Shown: positions 1 through 7,345 of the stretch, one piece after another
Layout of the letters: every line of letters starts with the position of its first letter
Position numbering within the stretch: position 1 is the first letter of the stretch
Source: DATBMY01 sp036554605
GTDB taxonomy: Bacteria > Acidobacteriota > Blastocatellia > UBA7656
Reading direction: 5' to 3'
Length of the DNA: 14,156 bases
NCBI GenBank assembly: GCA_036554605.1
Contig: DATBMY010000023.1
Span: 1 to 14,156 of the forward strand
The notes under the pieces: model-generated
The model's input: only the letters and a program-made list of their open reading frames with translations
What the model was told of the DNA's origin: nothing
Databases searched by the model: none
Translations under genes and position numbers: made by a program

Positions 1-882
1 ATCATCGCCGACCCGGTCGAAGCCTGGGTGCTTGAGACCGCGGGCCCACACTGGGCAGCCGAGCGCGTTCGCGGTATACGGACTATTTCAAATGGCCTCT
101 CGATTGGGCGCGAATTCGATATGCTTTCGCCTGATGCATACAGCTTCGCGCGGCAGCAAAGGTGGTGTCGCTCAGCCAATGACTTCGATTTTGCCGGTTG
201 CTTCGGCGATCCCCTCTACACGCGGCTGAGCGGCGGGCGCGAGCGGCGCAACCGCACGACCGCGCGGCTCGGCGGAGATGATGGAGAGCTTGCGCTCTCC
301 CATTTCGCCTCGGCGCTCCGCGACCACGCCGGTCTTCAACCGGAGGACGGATGGCGCATGGTTATGCCCTGCGCCCATTCTTCCTGGTTGCCGACAAGGC
401 GCGCGGGACAGACGACGGGTTCTATGATCAGCAGGCTTCAGCCCGCGGGCTCCATACACTGGCTCACCGGCACATCGTCGCCCTGTCTGAGCGTATTTAA
501 GCCATTCGTTCTGGGTCGAGGCCATATATCCACCGGACCGGAGTCGGGTGCTGGATTCGGCTCCGGGAGCCTGTTCTGGGGCCACGAGTTTATTCACAGG
601 CTGGCGCTCAGGTCATACGGTGATGCGAAAGAGGCGTTTGACGCGGAGAGGGCGGCGCTTGAATCCGCCGCGATGAAAACATCCTTTACCGCGGAATCCA
701 CTCAGATGGAAGCGCTCTGGGAGAGTCACCTCCGGTCGATTCCCGGCTGGGTCAGCGCGGTTGAAAAGGCGATCGGGAAGCGGCGACGCGCGGGATTGTT
801 TCAAAAATACTGGGATGACCAGAACCGCCTCGACCGTATTCCAGCACACTGGCCCGCGAAATCGAGAGCATCCGCTGGCTGA
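1..882 (+). CDS. Secernin / peptidase C69 family protein, 5' end outside window
   Basis: The reading frame is open from base 1 (I-I-A-D-P-V-E-A-W-V-L-E-T-A-G), so the true start lies upstream and the in-frame GTG at 28 is internal. The translation follows the secernin family: ADPxEAWVLETAG, then SNGLSIG, DFDFA, LRDHAG, QTTGSMIS and HW-TGTSSP-SVFKPF. C69 enzymes are N-terminal-nucleophile hydrolases (dipeptidase-like). The catalytic N-terminal Cys would be upstream of the window, so activity cannot be judged. The C-terminal part contains a charged helical stretch (roughly codons 200-275). Codons after about 840 look out of frame: frame 3 continues as LAREIESIRWLKHLYK with better codon use and stops at 912-914, so the native end may be 914. 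The gene converges on the RNase J gene with only 28 nt between stops. Family assignment is confident from remembered motifs; substrate is unknown. Confidence 0.85.
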   Translation: MIADPVEAWVLETAGPHWAAERVRGIRTISNGLSIGREFDMLSPDAYSFARQQRWCRSANDFDFAGCFGDPLYTRLSGGRERRNRTTARLGGDDGELALSHFASALRDHAGLQPEDGWRMVMPCAHSSWLPTRRAGQTTGSMISRLQPAGSIHWLTGTSSPCLSVFKPFVLGRGHISTGPESGAGFGSGSLFWGHEFIHRLALRSYGDAKEAFDAERAALESAAMKTSFTAESTQMEALWESHLRSIPGWVSAVEKAIGKRRRAGLFQKYWDDQNRLDRIPAHWPAKSRASAG

Positions 883-910
883 AGCATCTTTATAAAATAA
901 ATGCGTCCCT

Positions 911-2572
911 TTAAACTTCGACCACGACCGGCATGATCATCGGACGGCGGCCCGTCGCTTTTTGAATGAACCTCTTCAAAGCGAGCCTCACCTTCTCTTT
1001 CATCACCGCGTAATCGATTCGCTCCTCGTGGCTCGCCGTATGAATTGTCTCTTCGACAAGAAGCTTCAGGTCGGAGAGCATCTTTGCCGAATCCTCTTCG
1101 TGTATAAAACCGCGAGTAACGATCTCCGGGTCCGATTCGAGTTCGCCCGAGGTCGGATTGATAGCAATTATCGGGACGACTATGCCGTCATACGACAGGT
1201 GCTTGCGGTCGCGGACAACAATATCTTCAACTTCGGCGTATGCTGCATCAATAAATGTGCGGCCGACGAATTCCTTCGCAACGATCTCGGCGCTATGCTC
1301 ATCCAGCTCAAGCACGTCGCCGTTTTCGAATACAACAATGTTTCGCCGGTCGACAATATGAAGGTCGGTTGCCCATTCCCTGAGCCTGTAAAGCTGCCGG
1401 TGCTCGCCGTGAATCGGGACCAGAAACTTCGGGCGGGTCGCTTCGATCAGGATCTTTATATCTTCCTGGCTCGCGTGCCCGGAAACATGTATTCGCGCAA
1501 TGGAATTATCAACCACGCGCGCGCCGCGCTTATAACAATGAGAGATGAGGCGCGAGATGGATCGCTCATTTCCGGGGATTATTCGCGCAGAAAGCACTAC
1601 GGTGTCGCCCTCGCCGACCGATAGATTCTTATGCTGGTCGGTGGCCAGCCTCGTCATTGCAGACATAGGATCGCCCTGACATCCGGCTGCGAGCAGTATT
1701 AGCCGGTCGTCGTCCATCTGCCGCGCCTCGGAAGGGCTGACAAACATGCCGTCAGGAATATCAAGCTGTCGCAGGCCGTCGGCTGTCTCGACATTTCTAA
1801 CCATGCTCCTGCCGAGCAGGGCGATCTTGCGGCCGAACTCCTGGGCCAGGTCTAGCACTATCTGGATTCTATGGACAGATGAAGTAAAACAGCTGACCAC
1901 GAGCCTGCCGGTAGCCTTTTCGAATATATCCTCGAAGGCCGGAATGACCGCGCGCTCCGAAAGCGTCCTTCCCGGCCGCTCGGCGTTGGTCGAATCAACC
2001 AGCAGCGCAAGCACGCCTTCATCGCCCAGTTCATTTAGCCGCCCCAGATCAATCGAAGGACCGACAACCGGAGTATCATCGACTTTGAAATCGCCTGAAT
2101 GTATTACCACGCCGACCGGAGTCGTGACGGCCACCGCCGCGCAGGATGTCAGGCTGTGAGAAACGTGTACCCATTCGACCTCGAAGCTCCCAAGCCGCAC
2201 TCGCTCTCCGCTCTCTATGGCGTGCAATTGGGCGATGTCGGAAAGCCCGTGCTCGCCAAGCTTGTTCTCAAGAAGCGCCAGAGTAAAGTGAGTCCCGTAG
2301 ACCGGCACGTCGACCACTTTGAGCAAGAATGGGACTGCCCCGATATGGTCTTCGTGCCCGTGGGTCAGGATGATTGCGGTTATATGGTCTTTGTATTCTT
2401 CGATGAAAGAGAAATCAGGAATTATTATATCGACGCCCGGCGTGTCTTCTTCCGGAAATCCCATCCCGGCGTCAAGGATGATGGCCTCATCGCCGTAGCG
2501 CATTGCCATCATGTTCATTCCGAAATAGCCCACTCCGCCAAGCGGAATTATTTCAAGTTTGCCTTCATTCAT
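911..2572 (-). CDS. rnj: Ribonuclease J (metallo-beta-lactamase / beta-CASP RNase)
   Basis: The 553-residue product matches RNase J, which combines endonuclease and 5'-3' exonuclease activity in mRNA decay and rRNA maturation in the cytoplasm. The metallo-beta-lactamase part shows THGHEDH (H71, H73, D75, H76), H139 in VSHS and D161 in HSGDFK as zinc ligands. The beta-CASP part shows DSTN (193-196), SSVHRI, RIIPGNE, HVSGHAS (362-368) and the last metal histidine in PIHGEHR (H388). Length is as expected for the family (about 550). The N-terminal loop reads GGVGYFGMNM where I expect GG-GE-G; the Glu position is Tyr. ATG at 2572 begins where RNase J N-termini normally begin, although the SD is weak (only GGACTGAAT just before it). 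It is the last gene of the leftward run, 103 nt after rsmA, with a likely promoter in that gap. Confidence 0.95.
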   Translation of the reverse strand: MNEGKLEIIPLGGVGYFGMNMMAMRYGDEAIILDAGMGFPEEDTPGVDIIIPDFSFIEEYKDHITAIILTHGHEDHIGAVPFLLKVVDVPVYGTHFTLALLENKLGEHGLSDIAQLHAIESGERVRLGSFEVEWVHVSHSLTSCAAVAVTTPVGVVIHSGDFKVDDTPVVGPSIDLGRLNELGDEGVLALLVDSTNAERPGRTLSERAVIPAFEDIFEKATGRLVVSCFTSSVHRIQIVLDLAQEFGRKIALLGRSMVRNVETADGLRQLDIPDGMFVSPSEARQMDDDRLILLAAGCQGDPMSAMTRLATDQHKNLSVGEGDTVVLSARIIPGNERSISRLISHCYKRGARVVDNSIARIHVSGHASQEDIKILIEATRPKFLVPIHGEHRQLYRLREWATDLHIVDRRNIVVFENGDVLELDEHSAEIVAKEFVGRTFIDAAYAEVEDIVVRDRKHLSYDGIVVPIIAINPTSGELESDPEIVTRGFIHEEDSAKMLSDLKLLVEETIHTASHEERIDYAVMKEKVRLALKRFIQKATGRRPMIMPVVVEV

Positions 2573-2643
2573 ATTCAGTCCGTGACCGGCTATTCCGCCG
2601 CAAGTCGATTGCGTCCAGTGGAAGCGCGGTCGTTTGACTATTC

Positions 2644-2672
2644 ATTATAGCAGCAGACTCCACTGCCTCGAA
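2644..2672 (-). promoter_or_regulatory. Predicted sigma-70 promoter for the RNase J gene (extended -10)
   Basis: On the minus strand the gap between rsmA and the RNase J gene carries TGCTATAAT, a perfect -10 hexamer (2644-2649) with the TG-n extension. A poor -35 (TTCGAG, 2667-2672) lies 17 nt upstream. Transcription would start around 2637, giving a leader of about 65 nt before the ATG at 2572. This suggests the RNase J gene can be transcribed separately from tsaD-ribD-rsmA. Sequence prediction only. Confidence 0.55.
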
Positions 2673-2675
2673 CCT

Positions 2676-3530
2676 TCAATTTGAGCCCTGAAACAACTCA
2701 GCATCAATAGAGGCGAATTCTTTTATGGTTAACGTCTCGGCCCTTCGTTTCGGATCAATCGCTGCTCGCTCAAGGCATCCGGCTACTGGCCTGCTGACGC
2801 CGAGGGCGGGCGCGGCGGCTTTGATGTTATTGAGTATCGTCTTGCGTTTTTGAGCAAAGGCCGCTTTCACAACCGAAAAAAATCTTCTTTCATCAACGAC
2901 TTTTACTAGAGGCTTATCGCGAACGGCGAGATGGACCACCGCGGAAGTGACTTTGGGAGCCGGTTTGAAGGCGCCGGGCGGCACCACAAAAAGCTTGCGC
3001 GCTATGGAGTAGAATTGAACGAGAACTGAGAGATAGCCATACTCTTTCCTGCCAGGGTCGCTCGATATCCTATCAACGACTTCGTCCTGAAGCATCAACG
3101 TCATGTCGAACAGCTCTGTGCGCGCTCCGATAAGCCGCTCAATGATCGCGGTCGATATGTAGTAAGGCAGGTTAGCCACTACGCGCACGCGCTGTGCGTC
3201 GGCGGCGTTCAGGTTTTTGAATGCCGAGCGCGCTGATGAGATTAATTCGTGCCAGTTCAGCTCAAGAGCGTCCGCCTCGATGATTGTGAGGTTCGCGGCG
3301 TTGATCTTCTTGCGCAGGTCTTCAATTAGCAGCGCATCTATTTCAACCGCGACTACGTAGCCGCTCTCTTTAACGAGCAGGCCCGTAAGCGCGCCCGTAC
3401 CCGGCCCGATCTCGATGATCAGATCGGTCAGCCGGGGCGCGACAGAGGCGACTATCTTTTCCGACACACCAGCGTCTACAAGAAAGTTCTGGCCGAGACT
3501 TTTCCTGGGCTTAATCAATTCACCCTTCAT
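2676..3530 (-). CDS. rsmA: 16S rRNA dimethyladenosine transferase RsmA (KsgA)
   Basis: A 284-residue SAM-dependent methyltransferase of the KsgA/Dim1 family, which converts two adjacent adenines in the 3'-terminal helix of 16S rRNA to N6,N6-dimethyladenine during 30S assembly. Seen: KSLGQNFL at the N-terminus (10-17), the SAM-binding EIGPGTG motif (40-46), VEID, EADAL, the catalytic NLPYYIS motif (120-126), then QDEVVDRI, YGYLSVLVQ and PPGAFKPAPKVTSAVV, all typical of RsmA. The small helical C-terminal domain is present, so the gene is complete. The ATG at 3530 lies inside the last codons of ribD (11-nt overlap), so the two genes are probably translationally coupled. It shares the leftward transcript with tsaD and ribD. 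Confidence 0.96.
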   Translation of the reverse strand: MKGELIKPRKSLGQNFLVDAGVSEKIVASVAPRLTDLIIEIGPGTGALTGLLVKESGYVVAVEIDALLIEDLRKKINAANLTIIEADALELNWHELISSARSAFKNLNAADAQRVRVVANLPYYISTAIIERLIGARTELFDMTLMLQDEVVDRISSDPGRKEYGYLSVLVQFYSIARKLFVVPPGAFKPAPKVTSAVVHLAVRDKPLVKVVDERRFFSVVKAAFAQKRKTILNNIKAAAPALGVSRPVAGCLERAAIDPKRRAETLTIKEFASIDAELFQGSN

Positions 3531-4350
3531 CGGCTATAACCCTGTCAGCAACCCGAAGCAGCTCATTCGCCCCGACGCCCTGACCGCAAATCGCATAGAC
3601 GCTGTGTGCGCGCAGCTCAACCAGCTTCGCCAGCGCGACTTCGAATCTGGAATTGTCGATCTCCACCAGGCTCGCGCGCGGATCATCCGGCGGCAGGACT
3701 CCCGATGCTCGAAAGCGGTCTAGCTCGCCGGTTGTGCCGATTATGATCAACGGCCGGTGGCGCACTCGGCGGATAGAATAGGATGCGACCAGCAGGTTCA
3801 CGCTGTCGACTGAACCTAACAGGATCGCATCAGCCTCAGACGCCCGTTCGAGGGACTCCTCGGAAGGTTTCCATGTCGCGCTCGGGTCAACGATTGCCAC
3901 GGTAACGAAGGGGATTTGCCTCTGTATAAACTTCAAATAAGCTTCATTGACTTTCGAAGCCTCTTCTTCGCACAACCCTACTTCGACCGAAATCCCTGCG
4001 TTTCGCAGAAGCTCGATGCCGCGCCCGCTCACGCGCGGGTCCGGGTCCTTCATTGCTATTATCGCCCGGGTTATGCCTGCCTCGATCAAAGCGTCGGTGC
4101 AAGGTGGAGTCCGGCCGTGATGACAGCACGGCTCAAGCGTGCAATAGAGCGTCGAGCCCGCGGCGAGATCACCCGCCATGTCAATGGCGCAGACCTCGGC
4201 ATGCTTTAGCCAGTCGTAGCGATGATAGCCTTCGCCTACGACCTGGCCATCCTTGACCAGCACGGCCCCGACCATCGGGTTTGGGCTCACGAGCCCGGCT
4301 CCGCGACGCGCCAGCTCAAGCGCTCTTTTCATATATTCAAGCACGTTCAT
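3520..4350 (-). CDS. ribD: RibD-type riboflavin deaminase with a reduced reductase domain
   Basis: Residues 1-150 are a clear RibD deaminase: NPMVGAV, HAE (H50, E52), then PCCHHGRTPPC (C75, C84) giving the zinc site, and KDPDPRVSGRG. This domain deaminates the pyrimidine intermediate made by RibA. The C-terminal half is abnormal. Full RibD proteins are about 360 residues; this one is 276. After PFVTV the usual SLDG-A substrate/NADPH segment is replaced by IVDPSATW. A short remnant follows (ADAILLGS, RPLIIIGT), the usual VEGG becomes ICGQG, and the protein stops at LLRVADRVIADEG, before the last reductase strands. The stop overlaps the rsmA start, so there is no downstream remnant and this looks like a settled form rather than a fresh break. 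Deaminase function is confident; reductase activity is doubtful. It starts 20 nt after the end of tsaD with a weak SD. Confidence 0.88.
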   Translation of the reverse strand: MNVLEYMKRALELARRGAGLVSPNPMVGAVLVKDGQVVGEGYHRYDWLKHAEVCAIDMAGDLAAGSTLYCTLEPCCHHGRTPPCTDALIEAGITRAIIAMKDPDPRVSGRGIELLRNAGISVEVGLCEEEASKVNEAYLKFIQRQIPFVTVAIVDPSATWKPSEESLERASEADAILLGSVDSVNLLVASYSIRRVRHRPLIIIGTTGELDRFRASGVLPPDDPRASLVEIDNSRFEVALAKLVELRAHSVYAICGQGVGANELLRVADRVIADEG

Positions 4351-4370
4351 CGATGAGTCGCAGGACAGGG

Positions 4371-5444
4371 TCAGAGCCTGTAGCGCGCGCGCCTTGGGAT
4401 TTCGTATCCTTCCAACTGAAGATTCTCTATTCTTAGCGTCGCGGAGGCGGTAAACTCCAGCCCGTGGTTCTCGCCGCGAGCGAGTTTTGGATAACCGGCG
4501 GCGGCAATCATCGCGGCGTTGTCGGTCGTCAGCACCGGGCTCGGATGATAGACAGGCGCGCCGAAATCTTCTGCCTTTACCGCGCTCCTCAAAGCGCTAT
4601 TACAAGCCACGCCGCCCGAAAGAATAATGGTGCGGGGCCTATGACGAGCGACCGCCGCCCGCAGGCGGGACAGGAGCGAGCGTACAACCTTATCCTGGAA
4701 GCTTGCCGCGAGATCAGCAAGCTGCTGTTCCGGCTCTTCGCCTTCCTTGACCGGTTCAATCTGATTCTCGCGCACGTATCTGAGCACCGCCGTCTTGAGA
4801 CCGCTGAAACTGAAATCGAGGTTATGAGTATCCATTCGCGGAATCGTAAAGACGAGCCCCGCCGCTCCCGGGTCGCCCAGATGCGCAAGGCGGTCGATGA
4901 CGGGGCCGCCGGGATAGCCCAGCCCCAGCAGCTTCGCTACTTTATCATAGGCTTCGCCTGCCGCGTCGTCGCGCGTCCTGCCAAGCACAGCGTAGCTACC
5001 CTCTTCGGGAATCAGAAAAAGTGTCGTGTGCCCGCCTGATACAACCAGCGCCAGCGCGGGATATTCAACTGGCGGATTCTCAAAGACTACGGAATAGATA
5101 TGACCCTCGATGTGGTTTACGCCGACAATGGGCTTTCGAGCAACCAGGGCAAGCGACTTGGCAAAGCTTATGCCCACGAGCAGAGAGCCTATCAATCCCG
5201 GTCCCTGTGTCACAGCGATGCCATCTAAATCGTCAAGCTTAACCGTCGCTTCATCGAGAGCGGCCCGCGCGACGGGCGCAATACGCTCAAGGTGCTCGCG
5301 CGAGGCGAGCTCCGGGACGACGCCCCCGAACGGCGCATGAGTTTTGATCTGTGAAGCGATAACATTAGAGCGTATCGCGCGGCCGTCTTCTATCACCGCC
5401 GCCGATGTCTCATCGCAAGAGCTTTCGATGCCTAATGTGAGCAT
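4371..5444 (-). CDS. tsaD: tRNA N6-adenosine threonylcarbamoyltransferase TsaD
   Basis: A 357-residue TsaD/Kae1/Qri7 protein, the enzyme that transfers threonylcarbamoyl to A37 of ANN-decoding tRNAs (t6A) with TsaB and TsaE. Seen: GIESSCDETSAAV at the N-terminus, ELASREH, TQGPGL, the metal-binding HIEGH (H111, H115), VSGGHT, GEAYDKVAK, FSFSGLKTAV, SGGVACNSALR and TDNAAMIA, all family hallmarks in the right order. It is slightly longer than the roughly 340 residues usual for the family. It is the first gene of the leftward run (tsaD-ribD-rsmA, then the RNase J gene) and divergent from the alcohol dehydrogenase gene. The ATG at 5444 is preceded directly by AAGGA with no spacer and by a -10-like TAGAAT only 9 nt away, so the message may be leaderless or nearly so. 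Confidence 0.97.
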   Translation of the reverse strand: MLTLGIESSCDETSAAVIEDGRAIRSNVIASQIKTHAPFGGVVPELASREHLERIAPVARAALDEATVKLDDLDGIAVTQGPGLIGSLLVGISFAKSLALVARKPIVGVNHIEGHIYSVVFENPPVEYPALALVVSGGHTTLFLIPEEGSYAVLGRTRDDAAGEAYDKVAKLLGLGYPGGPVIDRLAHLGDPGAAGLVFTIPRMDTHNLDFSFSGLKTAVLRYVRENQIEPVKEGEEPEQQLADLAASFQDKVVRSLLSRLRAAVARHRPRTIILSGGVACNSALRSAVKAEDFGAPVYHPSPVLTTDNAAMIAAAGYPKLARGENHGLEFTASATLRIENLQLEGYEIPRRARYRL

Positions 5445-5453
5445 TCCTTATTT

Positions 5454-5482
5454 ATTCTACACGACCCGGCGCGGACCCAAAA
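5454..5482 (-). promoter_or_regulatory. Possible promoter for tsaD, giving a near-leaderless mRNA
   Basis: Minus strand TAGAAT (5454-5459) has a poor -35 (TTTTGG, 5477-5482) 17 nt upstream. Only 9 nt separate the -10 from the tsaD ATG, so initiation about 7 nt downstream would start the transcript almost at the start codon. The -10 fits 5 of 6 consensus positions; the -35 is weak. Confidence 0.35.
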
Positions 5483-5518
5483 CCGCGCGGCGGAACTGTG
5501 CGCGACGCGGAAAAGCTG

Positions 5519-5524
5519 TATAAT
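5519..5524 (+). promoter_or_regulatory. Predicted -10 element for the alcohol dehydrogenase gene
   Basis: A perfect TATAAT lies 29 nt before the TTG start. The transcript would begin near 5531 and include the strong SD AAGGAGG at 5538-5544. No good -35 hexamer is seen 16-18 nt upstream (CTGTGC at 5496-5501). It may depend on an activator or on the -10 alone. Confidence 0.5.
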
Positions 5525-5553
5525 CGCGTCCACCAAGAAGGAGGAATAGAGAT

Positions 5554-6564
5554 TTGAAAGCAGCCGTCGTTCACGAGTACAAAGAGCCGCTTTGTGTTGA
5601 AGATGTGGAAACGCCTGAGCCCGGCGCCGGAGAAATCATCATTAAAGTAGAAGCATGCGGGGTGTGCCATTCTGATCTACATCTTGCGGAGGGCGATTGG
5701 AAGCCCTTGCTAAAGAGAGTCAAGTTGCCGCTCATCCCCGGACACGAAGTTGTCGGCAAGGTTGTGGCGAAGGGCGAAGGCGTCACACAGCTCGAAATAG
5801 GCGACAGGGTCGGCGTCGCATGGATACACTGGACCTGCGGAGAGTGCGACATGTGCCAAGAAGGTCGAGAGAACCTTTGCTCAAGACAGGTGATAACCGG
5901 GGCCACCGTTGATGGCGGTTACGCGGAGTTTATCAAAGCCAATGCCTCGCATGCTCTGAAGGCTCCGGAGCAGCTGTCGCCCGAAGAGGTCGCGCCAATG
6001 TACTGCGCGGGGCTTACCGTATATCGAGCCATCAAGCTTGCCGAGATAGAACCGCGCCAGCGCGTGGCTATCGTCGGGATTGGGGGGCTGGGACATCTTG
6101 CCGTTCAGATCGCGAAGAATTACGGCGCGGAGGTTATTGCTATTGACGTAGCAGACGAAAAGCTCCAGCTTGCTCGCGATCTGGGAGCCGATATTACGAT
6201 AAACGCCAAGGAGTCGAACGCGGTTAAGGAGATGAAAAAGCTCGGCGGCGTTCACAAAGCGATAGTCACTTCGGCGGCGAAGGCGGCTTATGACACGGCG
6301 CTCTTCGGCTTAAGGGGTAACGGCAAGCTAATGATCGTTGGCATGCCAGCCGATGATATACCCTTGCCCGCGATACTACTGCGCGAAATCACCGTGATGG
6401 CTTCGGCCACCGGCACTCGCAATGACCTGCGGGAGTTGCTCGAGCTTGCCGCGGGCGGCAAGGTTAAGTGCAGGGTAGAAACCCGCCCCCTTCAAGAGAT
6501 AAATGAAGTCTTTGACGAGATGAAACAGGGCAAGATTTCCGGCCGCATCGTCCTCAATATGTAA
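5554..6564 (+). CDS. Zinc-dependent alcohol dehydrogenase (AdhP/MDR type)
   Basis: A 336-residue medium-chain dehydrogenase/reductase, probably oxidising a primary alcohol or reducing an aldehyde with NAD(H). Catalytic zinc ligands are C38 (GVCHSD), H64-E65 (PGHE) and C151 (MYCAG). The structural zinc lobe has C95, C98, C101 and C109. The Rossmann motif VGIGGLGHLA spans 174-183, with an acidic residue after the second strand (AIDVADEK) that favours NAD(H). The closing GKISGRIVL is typical of AdhP-like enzymes. The start is TTG at 5554, supported by SD AAGGAGG (5538-5544) at 9-nt spacing and by family alignment from MKAAVV. It is transcribed alone, divergent from tsaD and convergent with the cyclophilin gene; 23 nt separate the two stops with no obvious terminator. 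Physiological substrate is not deducible. Confidence 0.93.
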   Translation: MKAAVVHEYKEPLCVEDVETPEPGAGEIIIKVEACGVCHSDLHLAEGDWKPLLKRVKLPLIPGHEVVGKVVAKGEGVTQLEIGDRVGVAWIHWTCGECDMCQEGRENLCSRQVITGATVDGGYAEFIKANASHALKAPEQLSPEEVAPMYCAGLTVYRAIKLAEIEPRQRVAIVGIGGLGHLAVQIAKNYGAEVIAIDVADEKLQLARDLGADITINAKESNAVKEMKKLGGVHKAIVTSAAKAAYDTALFGLRGNGKLMIVGMPADDIPLPAILLREITVMASATGTRNDLRELLELAAGGKVKCRVETRPLQEINEVFDEMKQGKISGRIVLNM

Positions 6565-6587
6565 AAGAGCAGCCTTGAAATGCGGTC

Positions 6588-7046
6588 TTAGTCTGAAAGC
6601 GTCACGCGCGTCATGCGGTCGTTTTCGCGCAATTGCTTGACCACGTCCATTCCTTCGATCACGCGGGCGAATACGGCGTAGTTCTGATCCAGGTGGGGCG
6701 TCGGGCCGAGCGTAATGTAGAACTGGCTCGAAGCGCTGTTCGGGTCCTGAGTCCGGGCCATTGCAACGCCGCCCTCATTGCCGTGCGTGAGGTCGGGCGA
6801 GACTTCGAGCTTGATCCTGCGCTCGCGTCCGGTCTGCGGATCAACGAAACCGCCGGAGCCCGTACCGTTCGGGTCGCCACCCTGTATGACGAATCCAGGC
6901 ACGTAGCGGTGAAAGGTGAGCCCGTCATAAAACCCGCGGCCGACAAGATCGATAAAATTGCCCGCCGTTATGGGAGCTTTGTCTTCAAAAAGCTCTATAG
7001 TGATCTGGCCTTTGTTTGTTTCGATGATTGCTTTGCGATTTGCCAT
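6588..7046 (-). CDS. Peptidyl-prolyl cis-trans isomerase, cyclophilin type
   Basis: A 152-residue single-domain cyclophilin that catalyses proline isomerisation during protein folding. Active-site motifs are FHR (45-47, catalytic Arg 47), VIQGGDP (53-59), the ...GGVAMAR block (92-98) and SSQFYI (106-111). The position equivalent to the cyclosporin-binding Trp is His (PTPHLD, H118), so low cyclosporin sensitivity is expected, as in many bacterial cyclophilins. There is no signal peptide or membrane segment, so it should be cytosolic (PpiB-like rather than PpiA-like). ATG at 7046 has a strong SD, AGGAGG, at 7052-7057 (minus strand) with 5-nt spacing. Single-gene unit, convergent with the alcohol dehydrogenase. 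Confidence 0.95.
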   Translation of the reverse strand: MANRKAIIETNKGQITIELFEDKAPITAGNFIDLVGRGFYDGLTFHRYVPGFVIQGGDPNGTGSGGFVDPQTGRERRIKLEVSPDLTHGNEGGVAMARTQDPNSASSQFYITLGPTPHLDQNYAVFARVIEGMDVVKQLRENDRMTRVTLSD

Positions 7047-7070
7047 AATTTCCTCCTCATTTGACCTAGA

Positions 7071-7099
7071 AACTTTAACAGCCGCGCCCTACCGGCACA
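7071..7099 (-). promoter_or_regulatory. Weak candidate promoter for the cyclophilin gene
   Basis: Minus strand TTGTGC and TAAAGT are separated by 17 nt, ending about 25 nt before the cyclophilin start. Each hexamer is only a partial match, so this is a suggestion, not a firm call. Confidence 0.25.
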
Positions 7100-7104
7100 A
7101 GTTC

Positions 7105-7119
7105 ATGCGCTTTGCGCAT
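7105..7119. repeat. Perfect short inverted repeat ATGCGC-TTT-GCGCAT
   Basis: A 6-bp perfect palindrome with a 3-nt centre in the non-coding stretch 7047-7345. It lies just upstream of the candidate cyclophilin promoter. No T-run follows on either strand, so it is not a terminator. It could be an operator site or chance. Confidence 0.4.
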
Positions 7120-7201
7120 TCAGCCCCTATAATCGCGACTGGAACTATTCTGTCCTCCTGTTGCAAAGCCTAACAGTAACCGGCACGAATCTGGCTGAGT
7201 A

Positions 7202-7229
7202 TTGACAAGAGACCTTTAGTAAGAATAAT
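7202..7229 (+). promoter_or_regulatory. Predicted sigma-70 promoter for the EEP nuclease-like gene
   Basis: TTGACA (7202-7207, perfect -35) is followed after 16 nt by AATAAT (7224-7229, 5 of 6). Transcription would start near 7236, giving a leader of about 110 nt before the ATG at 7346. This is the best two-part promoter in the window. The rest of 7047-7345 holds a stray TATAAT at 7128-7133 and the short palindrome at 7105-7119; no small gene was recognised. Confidence 0.6.
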
Positions 7230-7345
7230 CTCCTTTCATCCACGTGCCCGGTCTTGATCAAGTTCATATTTATGCTCTCATCGGTTCTCTGTCCCTCACA
7301 CAGAAGTTCCGCGATCGATTGAAAACTTGAGGTTAGGAGGCGACT

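Noticed and set aside
883..910. Bidirectional terminator between the secernin and RNase J genes
   Set aside because: The gap has only a 4-bp GCAT/ATGC stem around an AT-rich loop, too weak to call.
962..1624. Plus-strand open frame opposite the RNase J gene
   Set aside because: It is antisense to a well-conserved RNase J, has no family motif and no credible start context.
6565..6587. Terminator between the alcohol dehydrogenase and cyclophilin genes
   Set aside because: The 23-nt gap has no stem-loop with a T-run on either strand that I can see.
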